Notes: a model not told the origin generated them from the letters alone. A DNA stretch of 64,000 nucleotides from DASSUW01 sp963830725 (GCA_963830725.1 CAWHNO010000013.1:186001-250000), one strand, 5' to 3'. Shown: positions 17,863 to 27,114, counted from the stretch's first letter. Numbers and translations are program-made.

Positions 17863-18633
17863 GTGCAGAACGCCCTCCTGATCGCGAGCGGTGTCGTCCT
17901 GGAGGGAGTGAGCTGGGTGTGCTGGAGCGGCCGCTGGCGGGCATGGTCGAAGATCGCGATGCTGCCGCTGGCGCCGATCACGGCGCTGCCGGCGGTCGGG
18001 ATCATGCTCATCGCCTTCGGCGCCGGTGAGCTGCTGCCGTCGCCTCTGGCGGGGATCCTGTACGCCGTGACGGTCTTGGCGTTGCTGGCCGGCATCGTGA
18101 TCTGGATGTGGGATCCGAAGTGGTACGGCCCGTCCTGGTATCGCGAGCGCGACGCGACGTACGACACGTCGGTGCCGCTCAACGCCGCTATCGCCGCGTC
18201 GGTGCGGACGACGCCAACCATCACCAGCGCGCGGGCGGTCGGTCGCGACGAGCCGCTCGAACGCTGGCGGGCGCACCTGATCAGCGACGAGCACGGGCAC
18301 CCGAGCGCCATGCAGCGGATCGGCGTCGTGCGCGGGCATCTGCTCCTCTACGAGGACGCGCTCGTGTTCGCCGCCGACGTGCGCGAGGACCGCATGCGCG
18401 GCGCGCCGGTCACCGTGGTCATCCCCGCCGAATCGATCCGGGCCGTCAACCGCGTCCCCGCGGGCAGCCGGCCGGACGGCGCTCGCACCGGCCCGGATCT
18501 GCCGTCGCGTGTCATGCCGCGCCTGCGCGTCGACACCGACGACGGCCCCGTGTTCTTCGAGGCCGCACGCGCCGGGCGCCGGGCCGAGGCGCTCGCCGAG
18601 CGGTACCTCGGCCGGGCGCGCGCGGCGCGCTAA
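17863..18633 (+). CDS. Two-helix membrane protein with cytoplasmic PH-like domain
   Basis: A 256-residue protein from GTG 17863. Hydrophobic segments at about 33-55 and 62-84 form a membrane hairpin; residues 130-250 form a beta-rich domain (GVVRGHLLLYEDALVFAADV, then RLRVDTDDGPVFFEA and a final helix) resembling bacterial PH-like domains. The same beta pattern recurs in the next gene. Within a WXG cassette it may act at the membrane as a scaffold; this is inference from location and fold. Confidence 0.7.
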   Translation: MQNALLIASGVVLEGVSWVCWSGRWRAWSKIAMLPLAPITALPAVGIMLIAFGAGELLPSPLAGILYAVTVLALLAGIVIWMWDPKWYGPSWYRERDATYDTSVPLNAAIAASVRTTPTITSARAVGRDEPLERWRAHLISDEHGHPSAMQRIGVVRGHLLLYEDALVFAADVREDRMRGAPVTVVIPAESIRAVNRVPAGSRPDGARTGPDLPSRVMPRLRVDTDDGPVFFEAARAGRRAEALAERYLGRARAAR

Positions 18634-18637
18634 GCCG

Positions 18638-19054
18638 ATGCGCGCCGTCGACGTGGGAGTCCCGCCGGCGGTGGAGCCGGGCGGGCAGGCGCAGGACAGA
18701 TGGGAGCTCGCCGCCGTCGGCCCGACCTGGCGGCCGGGGCCCGGCGAGGATGCGGTGACGCCGGTGGACGGCGTGCTCGAGGTCCACGCCGACGCGCTCG
18801 TCTTCCGGGCGCGCGACGCGGTCGACGCGGCGACCGGGTCGCCGCTCGTCGCCGTGATCCCGGCCGCGACCATGCGCACGATCGGCCCGCTGTCGCCCGG
18901 GAGCCCGGGCGCCGGCGGCTGGCTGCCGGGGTGGCAGCGCCGCCTGCGCAGCCCCGGCTTCGTGGTCGGCACCGACGCCGGCGCCTGGATGTTCGACGGC
19001 CCGCATGGGCCGCGGCGGGCGGACGCGCTGAGCGAGCGCTTCGGGATCGCATGA
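18638..19054 (+). CDS. Soluble PH-like domain protein
   Basis: A 138-residue protein repeating the beta pattern of the preceding gene without the membrane hairpin: GVLEVHADALVFRARDAVDA aligns with VRGHLLLYEDALVFAADVRE, and VIPAATMRTI with VIPAESIRAV. Both end with a helix (RRADALSERFG vs RRAEALAERYLG). This indicates tandem duplication within the cassette. The TGA overlaps the next ATG. Confidence 0.75.
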   Translation: MRAVDVGVPPAVEPGGQAQDRWELAAVGPTWRPGPGEDAVTPVDGVLEVHADALVFRARDAVDAATGSPLVAVIPAATMRTIGPLSPGSPGAGGWLPGWQRRLRSPGFVVGTDAGAWMFDGPHGPRRADALSERFGIA

Positions 19055-19512
19055 GCGACGTCCTGGTCGTGCACCGCCATGGTGGGGGCGAGTTCGAGCT
19101 GCCGCTCCCGGTGGGGTGGGAGTGGCGGGAGAACGTCGAGGGGTGCGCGCTCCTCGCCCTCGAGCCGCCGCGCGACGACGAGCATCTGCGCGCGACGGTG
19201 GTGGTGACCGTGGAGCGCCTGGTGGCGGGCGAGTCGCTCGACGCATGGGCCGAGCGGTCCCTCGGGGCGCTGGCGGAGACGCTGCATCGCCACCGCCTGA
19301 TCGACGTCACCCCCGTCGAGGTCGGCGGCCGTCCGGCCCGCCGCGCGCTGAGCCACTACGTGCATCGCGCCTACGGCGGCGCCTGCCTCGAGCAGTGGCT
19401 CGTGCCGGCCGGCGAGCTCGGTCACGTGGTCTCCTGCACGACGGCGGCGCTCGAGTACGACGACCTGTTCGAGCTCATGCACGCGGTCGCGGACGGGCTG
19501 CGGCTGGGATGA
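19051..19512 (+). CDS. DUF1795/LpqN-like cytoplasmic protein
   Basis: A 153-residue alpha/beta protein: an N-terminal strand set (FELPLPVGWEWREN, LRATVVVTVERL), a helix with LDAWAERSLGALAETL, then VGGRPARRALSHYV and an end strand with VVSCTTA. This resembles the Mog1/PsbP-like fold of DcrB, LpqN and ESX-linked DUF1795 proteins. There is no signal peptide here. Coupled by ATGA to genes on both sides. Confidence 0.65.
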   Translation: MSDVLVVHRHGGGEFELPLPVGWEWRENVEGCALLALEPPRDDEHLRATVVVTVERLVAGESLDAWAERSLGALAETLHRHRLIDVTPVEVGGRPARRALSHYVHRAYGGACLEQWLVPAGELGHVVSCTTAALEYDDLFELMHAVADGLRLG

Positions 19513-20195
19513 CCGGCGCGCCGGAGCTCGACGAGGGCGGCAGCCGGCTGCTGGTCGGCGAGGCGACCCTGCGCGTGCTCGTCGCGCACGCCGCCGACCC
19601 GGTCGACGTCGCGCTCCAGGGCCCCGACGCCGTGCGCGAGCTCGCCGCGCTGCAGGCGGCCGGTGTGATCACAGGCGGGCGCGCCCATCCGGCTCTCGCC
19701 GGCTCGCTGGCGGCGATCGTGCGCCCGACCATATGCACGCTCGAGCTGTCGCAGTCGGGGAAGGCGATGCAGGGCTGGGTGGCGCACGACGCGGCGGCGC
19801 TCCTGCTGCCCGAGCGCGACGACGGGGGCGGGCGCCGGCAGCTCCTCGCCCTGCACCCGACGGTCGTGCCCGGCGTCCTGGCCTCGCTCGTCGAGCTCGG
19901 GCCGCGCGCGCGGTCGGACGCCTGCGACCCGCTCGCCTGGACGCCCGGCGCGATCGACGGCGTGACGCGCCGGTGGCGCCTGGAAGCGGCGTGGGTGCTG
20001 GAGGACGGGCGCTCGGGGGGCGACGGCCTGGAGGTGCTCGACACCGCGGACCGCCTGTGGCTGCTGACGACGGGCGACGAGGGCGGTCAGCCGATCGCGT
20101 GGCCGGTGACGCCGACGCTCGTGTGGCGCCAGATCGTGCGCCTGGTCATGCGCCGGGCGGCGGACGCCGGGCCTCGGCGCGGCGGCGATCAGTAA
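19509..20195 (+). CDS. EspG-like protein of the WXG cassette
   Basis: A 228-residue protein whose order of elements (N-terminal helix with two short helices, LELSQSGKAMQGWVAHDAAALLLP strand pair, ALHPTVVPGVLASLVELGPR, and late strands with WLLTT) is like ESX chaperones of the EspG type. The assignment rests on context and pattern, not on a diagnostic motif. Its TAA (20193-20195) lies inside the first unit of a 47-bp tandem repeat. Confidence 0.6.
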   Translation: MTGAPELDEGGSRLLVGEATLRVLVAHAADPVDVALQGPDAVRELAALQAAGVITGGRAHPALAGSLAAIVRPTICTLELSQSGKAMQGWVAHDAAALLLPERDDGGGRRQLLALHPTVVPGVLASLVELGPRARSDACDPLAWTPGAIDGVTRRWRLEAAWVLEDGRSGGDGLEVLDTADRLWLLTTGDEGGQPIAWPVTPTLVWRQIVRLVMRRAADAGPRRGGDQ

Positions 20196-20331
20196 GTCGA
20201 GCGGGGGTTGCGGCCGGCGTCGGCTCGGCGCCGGTCAGTAAGTCGAGCGGGCGGCTGCGACCGGCGTCGGCTCGGCGCCGGTCAGTAAGTCGAGCGGGGG
20301 TGCGACCGCCGTCGGCTCGTCGCCGGTCAGT
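20187..20331 (+). repeat. 47-bp tandem repeat spanning two convergent stop codons
   Basis: Units start at 20187, 20234 and 20281 (47, 47 and 45 bp), with a truncated fourth at 20326. Each begins GTCAGTAAGTCGAGCGGG (first unit GATCAG...). The first unit holds the TAA of the plus-strand gene, and the truncated last unit holds the TGA (as TCA, 20327-20329) of the minus-strand gene, so the convergent junction itself has been triplicated. Confidence 0.85.
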
Positions 20332-21698
20332 AGCCGAGGCGGGCGAGGCGCTCGGCCTCGGCCTGGCGCTTGGCCTCGCGCTCGGCGCGGCGGTCGTCCT
20401 CGCGGTCGTCCTTGCGCTGGCCCTCGCTGTCCACGTGGACGATCCGGACGGAGGAGCGGAAGGAGCCGTCACGGCCGTGCGTCTCGAGCTCCTCGCGGCG
20501 GGCGGGCCGGCCGCGATCGTCGCGATCGCCACGGTCGCCGCGGTAGCCGCCGCCTTGGCCGCCCTGGCCGCCGCGGTAGCCACCGCCACCGCCTTGCCCG
20601 CCGCCGCCGGAGCGGCGGCCGCGACCGCGACCGCGGCCGTCGTCGCGGTTGCGGGGGTTGACGATCGCCTTGACGTCGCGCACCGGGGTGGCGGCGAGCC
20701 GCACCCAGGCGGTGAAGATCGGATCGCCCGGCTTGACGCCCTGGGCCTGCTCGGCGCACACCGACGACCACTTCATGGTCTCGCCGTCCTCGCGCCGCTT
20801 CGGCTGCAGCGCCTCGCGCACGGCCTCGTGGCCGCCGACGCGCTCGATGGCCGCGACGAGGCGCGCCTGCGCCCGGGCCGAGCGGCTCGGCGAGGTCGCC
20901 GGCGCGGCGGGCTGCTGCTGCTGGGGCGGAGCCTCGCTCTCGGCGGCGGGCGCCGCCTCGCCCTCGGCGGGAGCCTCCGCGGCGGGCTGCTCCGGCTCGG
21001 GCTCGTTCGCCTCCACCGCCGCCTGCTCCTGCTTGCGCAGCTCGCTGAGCTTGGCGAAGAACGTCCGCCGGTGCTTCTCGGCCGCCGTCAGCCGGCGGCG
21101 ACGACGCGGCTTCTCGCCCGGGCCGCCGCGACCCTGGCGCGGCGGGCCGCCCTGCGCGGCGGAGGGCGCCGGCTCAGCGGGCTTCTCGGCTGCGGGCGCC
21201 GGCTCCGCGGGCGATTCGGCGGCCGGCGCAGCCTCTGCGGGTGTCTCGGCGGCGGGCGCCGGCTCCGCGGGCGACTCGGCGGCGGGCGGAGCCTCTGCGG
21301 GGTCTCGGCTGACTCGGCGCCTCGCGGGCGTCTCGGCGGCGGGCGTCTCCGAAGGAGCCTCGGCGGCGGGCGCCGGGCTCTCTGCGGGCGTCTCGGCGGC
21401 GGGCGCCGGCCGCGGGTCTGCGGCGGGTGGGGTTCGGCGGCGGGCGGTCCGGCTCCGAAGGGCTCTCTGAGGGCGTCTCGGCCGCGGGCGCGGCGGGCTC
21501 CGAAGGGCTCTCCGAGGGCGTCTCGGCCGCGGGCGCGGCGGGCTCCGACGGGCTCTCCGAGGGCGTCTCGGCGGGCGCTTCGACGGGCTCGGAGGGCGTG
21601 TCCGCGGCCGCCTCGGGGGCGGGGTCGCCGCTGCCCTCGGTGCTCGTCGCCTCGGCCGTCTCGGGCTCGGGCGTCGGCTCGCGGTCCTCGGGGAGCAT
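20327..21698 (-). CDS. Pro/Ala/Glu-rich repeat protein with basic and Arg-Gly-rich C-terminus (frameshifted)
   Basis: Begins MLPEDREPTPEPETAEA at 21698. The N-terminal half is low-complexity, built of 15-residue units such as ETPSESPSEPAAPAA. A basic patch (GEKPRRRRRLTAAEKHRRTFFAKL) precedes a conserved-looking region (ARLVAAIERVGGHEAVREAL ... MKWSSVCAEQAQGVKPGDPIFTAW), followed by a GRGRGRRSGGG run that looks RNA-binding. At least one net +1 break lies near 21440 and the 21300 area is uneven. Family unknown; an RNA-associated role is suggested only by composition. Start and repeat count are uncertain. Confidence 0.65.
21451..21585 (-). repeat. 45-bp coding tandem repeat
   Basis: Three units start at 21451, 21496 and 21541, each beginning GGCTCCGA on the plus strand; the third diverges in its second half. 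They encode the 15-residue Pro/Ala/Glu unit of the minus-strand gene and are likely to vary in copy number. Confidence 0.8.
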
Positions 21699-21760
21699 CG
21701 ACCCGCCAGCATAGCGGTGCGGGGTCATAACGCGGCCCGCCGGGTTCACGCTTCGGCTAC

Positions 21761-21766
21761 TAGCCT
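21761..21766 (+). promoter_or_regulatory. Possible -10 box of polA
   Basis: TAGCCT ends 9 nt before the polA ATG, in the 77-bp divergent gap with the repeat-protein gene. It matches the TANNNT spacing seen at other gene starts here. Confidence 0.4.
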
Positions 21767-21775
21767 TCGAGGCCC

Positions 21776-24373
21776 ATGGCCCAGACCGACGGAGACGCGC
21801 CGCGCGAGCTGTTCCTGATCGACGGCAACTCGCTCGCCTACCGCGCGTTCTTCGCGCTGCCGGAGTCGATCGCCACCTCCGACGGGCGTCCCACGAACGC
21901 GATCTTCGGCTTCGCGTCGATGCTCGTGAAGATCCTCACCGACTACGGCGAGGTCCCCACCGTGGTGGTCTGGGACGCCGGGATGTCGGGCCGCAAGGAG
22001 CTCTCCGCCGACTACAAGGCGCAGCGCAGCACCCGCCCCGACCTGCTCAAGCTCCAGTGGCCGCACCTGCGCCCGCTGGTCGAGGCCTTCGGCTACCGCA
22101 ACATCTCGGTCGAGGGCTTCGAGGCCGATGACGTCATCGCGGCGCTCGTCGAGCAGGCGAAGGGGCGCGGGATCCCCGTGATGGTGGTGACCGGCGACCG
22201 CGACGCCTACCAGCTCGTCGAGGACGGCGTGCGGATCATGACGACGAGCCGCGGCATCACCGACACCAAGGTCTACGACACCGAGGGCGTGGTCGAGCGG
22301 TACGGGATCCCGCCGGAGAAGATCCCCGATTTCATCGGCCTCAAGGGCGACACCAGCGACAACATCCCGGGCGTCCCCGGCATCGGCGACAAGACCGCCT
22401 CCGAGCTGCTCCAGCGCTTCGGCGACCTCGAGACGGTGCTCGACAGCGTCGACGAGATCTCCGGCGCCAAGCGCAAGCAGAACCTGATCGAGCACGCCGA
22501 CGCGGCGCGGCTCTCCAAGCAGCTCGCCACGATGGTCCGCGACGTCCCGATCGACCTCGACCTCGAGGCCGAGCTCACCAAGACCCCCGACCGGGCGAAT
22601 CTGCGCACGGTGTTCCGCGACTGGGAGCTGCGCGACCCGCTGAGGCGGCTCGAGGAGGCGCTCGCGGTCGCCGAGGCCGCGGCGATCCCGCGGCCCGAGG
22701 CCGCCGAGGCCCGCACGGTGCCGGTGCAGGCGGGCGCGGCGCCCGCCGACGTCGCGCGCCTGCAGGGCGACGAGCTCTACCTCGTGGCCGTGGCGCCGGA
22801 GGCGCCCGAAGGCGAGCTGATCCCACGCGCGGAGCGCTGGCGCTTCGGCGCCTACGCCGGCGACGGCCAGGCGCTGGCGGGCGAGGTCGACGATCCGGCC
22901 GAGCTGGTCGCCGCCGCCGGCGACCGCCCCGTCGTCGCCCACGACGCCAAGGCGCTCGGCGCCGTGCCCGGCAACCTCGTCTTCGACACCGAGCTCGCCG
23001 CCTACCTGCTCGACCCGGCCCGCCGCGGCTTCCCGCTCGACGAGCTGGCCGAGGAGCGCGGCCTCGCCGTATCCGCCGACGACGAGAACGCGGCGCGCGC
23101 CGTGCTCATCCACGACCTCGCGGCGCTCCAGCGCGAGCAGCTCAACGAGCGCGGACTGACCGACCTGCTCACCGACATCGAGCTGCCGCTCGTGCACGTC
23201 CTGCGGGAGGCCGAGAAGGTCGGCATCAAGCTCGACACCGCGGCGCTCGAGCAGGCCGCGAGCCGCATCCGCACCGACGCCGCGCAGCTCGAGCGCGAGA
23301 TCTGGGAGATGGCCGGCGAGGAGTTCATGATCGGCTCGCCGCAGCAGCTCGCCGAGGTCCTGTTCGTCAAGCTCGGTCTCAGCCGCAAGCGCCGCGGCAA
23401 GACGGGCTTCAGCACCGACGCCCGAGTGCTGCAGGCGATCCGCGACGAGCATCCGATCATCCCCAAGATCGAGCGCTTCCGGGAGCTGACCAAGCTCGTC
23501 CAGACCTACCTCGACGCGCTGCCCGCCTGGATCGGGAACGACGGCCGGCTGCACACCACGTTCCTGCAGACCAACGCGGCGACCGGGCGCCTGGCCTCGA
23601 TCAACCCGAACCTGCAGAACATCCCGATCCGCACCGAGACCGGCCGCGTGATCCGCCGCTGCTTCGTCGCCGAGCCGGGCAACGTGCTGATCTCGGTCGA
23701 CTACGAGCAGGTCGAGCTGCGCGTGCTCGCCCACATCGCCGACGAGCAGGTGCTGCGCGACATCTTCCTGCGCGGCGAGGACGTCCACACCGAGACCGCC
23801 TCCAAGGTCTTCGAGCTGCCGCCCGAGCAGCTCGACGTCGGCATGCGCTCGAAGGCCAAGATGGTCAACTACGGGATCGTCTACGGGTTGAGCGCCTACG
23901 GCCTCGCCGACCGCCTGCAGATCCCGCAGGAGGAGGCGCAGGAGTTCATCGACCGCTACCTCGAGCGCTTCCCGGCCGTCCACCAGTTCATGAAGGACGC
24001 CGTCGAGCAGGCCGAGCAGCACGGCTACGTGTCGACCCTGTTCGGCCGCCGCCGCCAGATCCCCGAGATCCGCGCCCGCAACTGGCAGACGCGCAAGCTC
24101 GGCGAGCGGCTCGCCGTCAACTCCGTCATCCAGGGCACGGCGGCCGACATCATCAAGGTGGCGATGGTGCGCGCCCACCGCGCGCTCGCCGACGAGGGCC
24201 TCGAGACGCGCCTGATCCTCCAGATCCACGACGAGCTGCTGGCCGAGGGGCCGGAGGAGGAGGCCGAGCGGGCGGCCGAGGTGATCTCGCGCGAGATGGT
24301 CGCCGCCGCCGACCTCGACCCGCCGCTCAAGGTCGACGTGGGCAGCGGGCCGAACTGGCTCGACGCGAAGTAG
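21776..24373 (+). CDS. polA: DNA polymerase I
   Basis: An 865-residue repair and Okazaki-fragment polymerase. The N-terminal 5'-3' exonuclease (about 8-290) has LFLIDGNSLAYRAFF, GFEADDVIA and the helix-hairpin-helix GVPGIGDKTA. The middle 3'-5' exonuclease-like domain (about 310-460) keeps FDTELAAYLLDP but lacks the first DxE pair, so proofreading is probably lost. Polymerase motifs A (SVDYEQVELRVLAHIA), B (RSKAKMVNYGIVYGLSAYG) and C (LQIHDELL) are intact. Length is standard for actinobacteria. The gene is uninterrupted. Confidence 0.98.
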   Translation: MAQTDGDAPRELFLIDGNSLAYRAFFALPESIATSDGRPTNAIFGFASMLVKILTDYGEVPTVVVWDAGMSGRKELSADYKAQRSTRPDLLKLQWPHLRPLVEAFGYRNISVEGFEADDVIAALVEQAKGRGIPVMVVTGDRDAYQLVEDGVRIMTTSRGITDTKVYDTEGVVERYGIPPEKIPDFIGLKGDTSDNIPGVPGIGDKTASELLQRFGDLETVLDSVDEISGAKRKQNLIEHADAARLSKQLATMVRDVPIDLDLEAELTKTPDRANLRTVFRDWELRDPLRRLEEALAVAEAAAIPRPEAAEARTVPVQAGAAPADVARLQGDELYLVAVAPEAPEGELIPRAERWRFGAYAGDGQALAGEVDDPAELVAAAGDRPVVAHDAKALGAVPGNLVFDTELAAYLLDPARRGFPLDELAEERGLAVSADDENAARAVLIHDLAALQREQLNERGLTDLLTDIELPLVHVLREAEKVGIKLDTAALEQAASRIRTDAAQLEREIWEMAGEEFMIGSPQQLAEVLFVKLGLSRKRRGKTGFSTDARVLQAIRDEHPIIPKIERFRELTKLVQTYLDALPAWIGNDGRLHTTFLQTNAATGRLASINPNLQNIPIRTETGRVIRRCFVAEPGNVLISVDYEQVELRVLAHIADEQVLRDIFLRGEDVHTETASKVFELPPEQLDVGMRSKAKMVNYGIVYGLSAYGLADRLQIPQEEAQEFIDRYLERFPAVHQFMKDAVEQAEQHGYVSTLFGRRRQIPEIRARNWQTRKLGERLAVNSVIQGTAADIIKVAMVRAHRALADEGLETRLILQIHDELLAEGPEEEAERAAEVISREMVAAADLDPPLKVDVGSGPNWLDAK

Positions 24374-24376
24374 CCC

Positions 24377-25438
24377 GTGCGCGTCGCGGTCGTCGGCGCG
24401 GGCACCGCGGGCTGCGCCGCGGCGCTGCTGCTGGCGCGCGACGGCCACCGCGTGACGTTGTTCGAGCAGGCCGCCGAGCCCGGCCCGGTGGGCGCCGGGA
24501 TCCTGCTTCAGCCGACCGGGATGGAGGTGCTGGAGCGGCTCGGCGTGAGCGTCGAGGGCGCCGAGGTGCAGCGCCTGCGCTGCACGAACGCGGCCGGGCG
24601 GACGCTGCTCGACCTGCGCTACGACGTCGATCGGCGCGCACGGCCTCGGCGTCCACCGCGGCGCGCTCTTCCATGCGCTGTTCGACCCGCTCGAGGCGGC
24701 CGGGCGTCGAGGTGCGGCTCGGCACGCGGGTCACCTCGCCGCCGGCCGGGTTCGACCTCGTCGTCGCCGCCGACGGCGCCCGCTCGGCCCTGCGCCCGGC
24801 GCGCGCGTCAGGCCGTACCCGTGGGGCGCGCTGTGGTTCATCGGCGAGCGCGGCGACCTCGCCCCCGACATGCTCGACCAGGTCGTCGACGGCACCCGGT
24901 TCCTCGCAGGCCTCCTCCCGACCGGCCGGCACAGGCCAGCCTGTTCTTCAGCGTCCCCGCCGCGCGGCCGCGTGAGTGCCTGGCCCGCGGGCTCGACGCC
25001 TGGCGCGCAGAGCTCGCGCGCCACCCCGCCGCGGCCGCGCTCGCAGAGCAGATCGCCGACCCGGCGCAGCTCCAGGAGGCCCGCTACCTCGACGTCGTGA
25101 TGCGCGACTTCCATCGCGGCAACGTCGTCTTCCTCGGCGACGCCGCCCACGCGATGAGCCCGCAGCTCGGCCAGGGCGCCAACCTCGCGCTGCTCGACGC
25201 CGCAGCGCTCGCCGACGCCCTCGGAGCGGCGAGGGCGTCGCCGGCTACACGCGCCGCCGCCGCGCCCACGTCCGCTTCTACGCGTTCGCCAGCCGCTGGA
25301 TGACGCCGTTCTTCCAGTCCGGCCGCGACCGGCTCGCCGCGCCGCGCGACGCGCTGATGGGCCCGGCTGCGCGCGTGCCGTGGATCGGCCGTCAGATGGT
25401 GCGGACCATGGCGGCTTCATGGCGCGAACGCCGACGGG
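24377..25438 (+). pseudogene. FAD-dependent monooxygenase (UbiH/PHBH type), frame-broken
   Basis: A class-A flavin monooxygenase or related oxidoreductase: the N-terminal GAGTAGCAAALLLARDG dinucleotide fold is at 24395, the middle DG motif as LVVAADGARSALR (about 24760) and the FAD-ribityl motif VVFLGDAAHAMSPQLGQGAN at about 25125. These lie in different frames, with breaks near 24635, 24645, 24705, 24815, 24925 and 25235. Conserved sequence persists on both sides of each break, which favours inserted bases in the assembly over true decay. The 3' end is uncertain and overlaps the convergent acetyltransferase. Substrate unknown. Confidence 0.75.
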
Positions 25439-25874
25439 TAGGTCACCTCGCCGGGCGCCAGCTCGCCGCGTACCATCCACGCCGGATCCTCGATCCGCCA
25501 CTGGTTCGCGATCCCCTCGAGCGCCGCGGGCCGGAAGCCGAAGCGACGAGTGGTACATCCACGTGCCCGAGCAGCACGATCGGCTCGTCGATCCGCGCCA
25601 GCCCCTCGCGCATCGATGGCGGGTGCCACGCCCGACCGCTGGTGCTCGGGCAGCACCGCGAGCGGGCCGGGCGTCATCGCCCGGTCGCCGCGGCTGAACA
25701 GCAGATGACCGACGATCGATGTCCTCGACGTCCGCGTCCAGCGACAGTGCCCGAGGCCGGATCGCCGCGCACGGCGTCGACGATGTCCGCCTCGTCCGGC
25801 CGTCCGAAGGCCGCCTCCTCGACGCGCCGGACCGCGTCGCGATCGTGCGGTCGCTCCTCACGGACCGGGATCAC
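25417..25874 (-). pseudogene. GNAT-family N-acetyltransferase, frame-broken
   Basis: Starts GTG 25874 with IPVREERPHDRDAVRRVEEAAFG, the usual beta1-alpha1 of a GNAT protein, and contains GPLAVLPEHQRSGVAPAI (acetyl-CoA loop, V-x-P-x-x-Q-x-x-G-x-A) at about 25650. The two parts, and the C-terminus FGFRPAALEGI...YPSAFAP, lie in different frames, with breaks between about 25720 and 25550. The start overlaps the cupin TGA as GTGA, so it belongs to the minus-strand operon. Substrate unknown. Confidence 0.7.
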
Positions 25875-26287
25875 CCGCGCGAGAGCGCCGGCGCCTCGCC
25901 GGCCGGGATCTCCTGGTAGTCGGGCAGCGTCTTGAGGACCTCCTCTGCGCCCGCCGGCGCGTAGATGGCGAGGATGACCATCGGCTCGTAGCCGGTGTTG
26001 AGCGTCGAGTGGAAGGCGCCCTTGGGGATGAAGACCGTGTCCCCGGGGCGGACCCGCTGCGGCTCGTCGTCGTCGACCATCTGGTCGCCCTCGCCGGCGA
26101 GGATGTAGAGGATCTCGTCCGACTCGGGATGGTTGTGGCGATCGTGCCCCTTCCCGGGCAGCAGGATGACGTGCATCATGCTCACCTCGGGGTTCTCGGT
26201 GTTGTCGGTCGCGACCAGCGGCTTGATGACGCCCCAGTCGAAGGTCATGGTCGGCAACGTGGCCGTATCGACGAACTTGGACGGCAC
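25871..26287 (-). CDS. Single-domain cupin protein
   Basis: A 138-residue cupin. Motif 1 is PGKGHDRHNHPESDEILYILAGEG with the metal ligands His, His, Glu, and motif 2 is RPGDTVFIPKGAFHSTLNTG. Metal binding is therefore expected; enzymatic function (isomerase, dioxygenase) or sensor role cannot be told. GTG 26287 overlaps the TAG of the upstream TIM-barrel gene, indicating coupling in the Tm-1-like operon. Confidence 0.9.
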   Translation of the reverse strand: MPSKFVDTATLPTMTFDWGVIKPLVATDNTENPEVSMMHVILLPGKGHDRHNHPESDEILYILAGEGDQMVDDDEPQRVRPGDTVFIPKGAFHSTLNTGYEPMVILAIYAPAGAEEVLKTLPDYQEIPAGEAPALSRG

Positions 26288-27114
26288 TACGCGCTCCTCT
26301 CCAAAGCTTTGAACCTCTTCATGTTCTCGGTCATGGCAACCTCGGTGGGCAGCCGCTCCATGCTCGAGGCGCCGTAGAAGCCGGCGATGCCCTCGGTGCG
26401 CTCGAGCACGTACTGCGCGTCCTCCGGCTCGGCCAGCGGCCCGCCGTGGCAGAGGACGATCACGTCCGGGTTCACACGCACCGCGGCATCGCGCATGGCC
26501 TGGATCTCCTCCACGCACTGATCGAGCGTCTTGGCCGTGTGCGCGCCGATCGAGCCCTTGGTCGTGAGCCCCATGTGCGGGACGAGCACGTCCGCGCCGG
26601 CCTCGGTCATGGCCACGGCGTCGTCCGGATCGAACGTGTACGGCGTGGTCAGCAGGCCGAGCTCCTTCGCCTTGCGGATCATGTCGACCTCGAGCCCGTA
26701 GCTCATGCCGGTCTCCTCGAGGTTCGCGCGAAACGTGCCGTCGATCAGCCCGACGGTCGGGAAGTTCTGCACGCCCGCGAAGCCGGCGTCGCGGACCTGG
26801 CGCAGGAAGACGTCCATCAGCCGGAACGGGTCGGTCCCGCACACGCCGGCGATGACCGGCGTGTCGCTCACGATCGGCAGCACCTCGCCGCCCATCTCCA
26901 TGACGATCGCGTTGGCGTCGCCGTAGGGCATGATCCCGGCGAGCGAGCCGCGGCCCGCCATCCGGTAGCGGCCGGAGTTGTAGATGATGATCAGGTCGGT
27001 GCCGCCCGCCTCGGCGCACTTGGCCGACAGGCCCGTGCCCGCCCCGGCGCCGATGATCACGCCGCCGCCGTCGAGCGTCGCGCGCAGCTTGGCGCGCGCC
27101 TCGTCTCCCGTCAC
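26287..27114 (-). CDS. TIM-barrel protein of the 'PEP hydrolase' family (Tm-1 C-domain type)
   Basis: A 275-residue phosphoenolpyruvate-mutase-like TIM barrel of the family often named phosphoenolpyruvate hydrolase or TIM-barrel signal-transduction protein. Characteristic stretches are IIGAGAGTGLSAKCAE, IIIYNSGRYRMAGRGSLAG, GVQNFPTVGLIDG, DVLVPHMGLTTKGSIGA and VLCHGGPL. In plant Tm-1 the same domain is fused to the UPF0261 domain; here that is the upstream gene and the two overlap by four bases. The biochemical reaction is not established for bacterial members. Confidence 0.9.
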   Translation of the reverse strand: MTGDEARAKLRATLDGGGVIIGAGAGTGLSAKCAEAGGTDLIIIYNSGRYRMAGRGSLAGIMPYGDANAIVMEMGGEVLPIVSDTPVIAGVCGTDPFRLMDVFLRQVRDAGFAGVQNFPTVGLIDGTFRANLEETGMSYGLEVDMIRKAKELGLLTTPYTFDPDDAVAMTEAGADVLVPHMGLTTKGSIGAHTAKTLDQCVEEIQAMRDAAVRVNPDVIVLCHGGPLAEPEDAQYVLERTEGIAGFYGASSMERLPTEVAMTENMKRFKALERSA

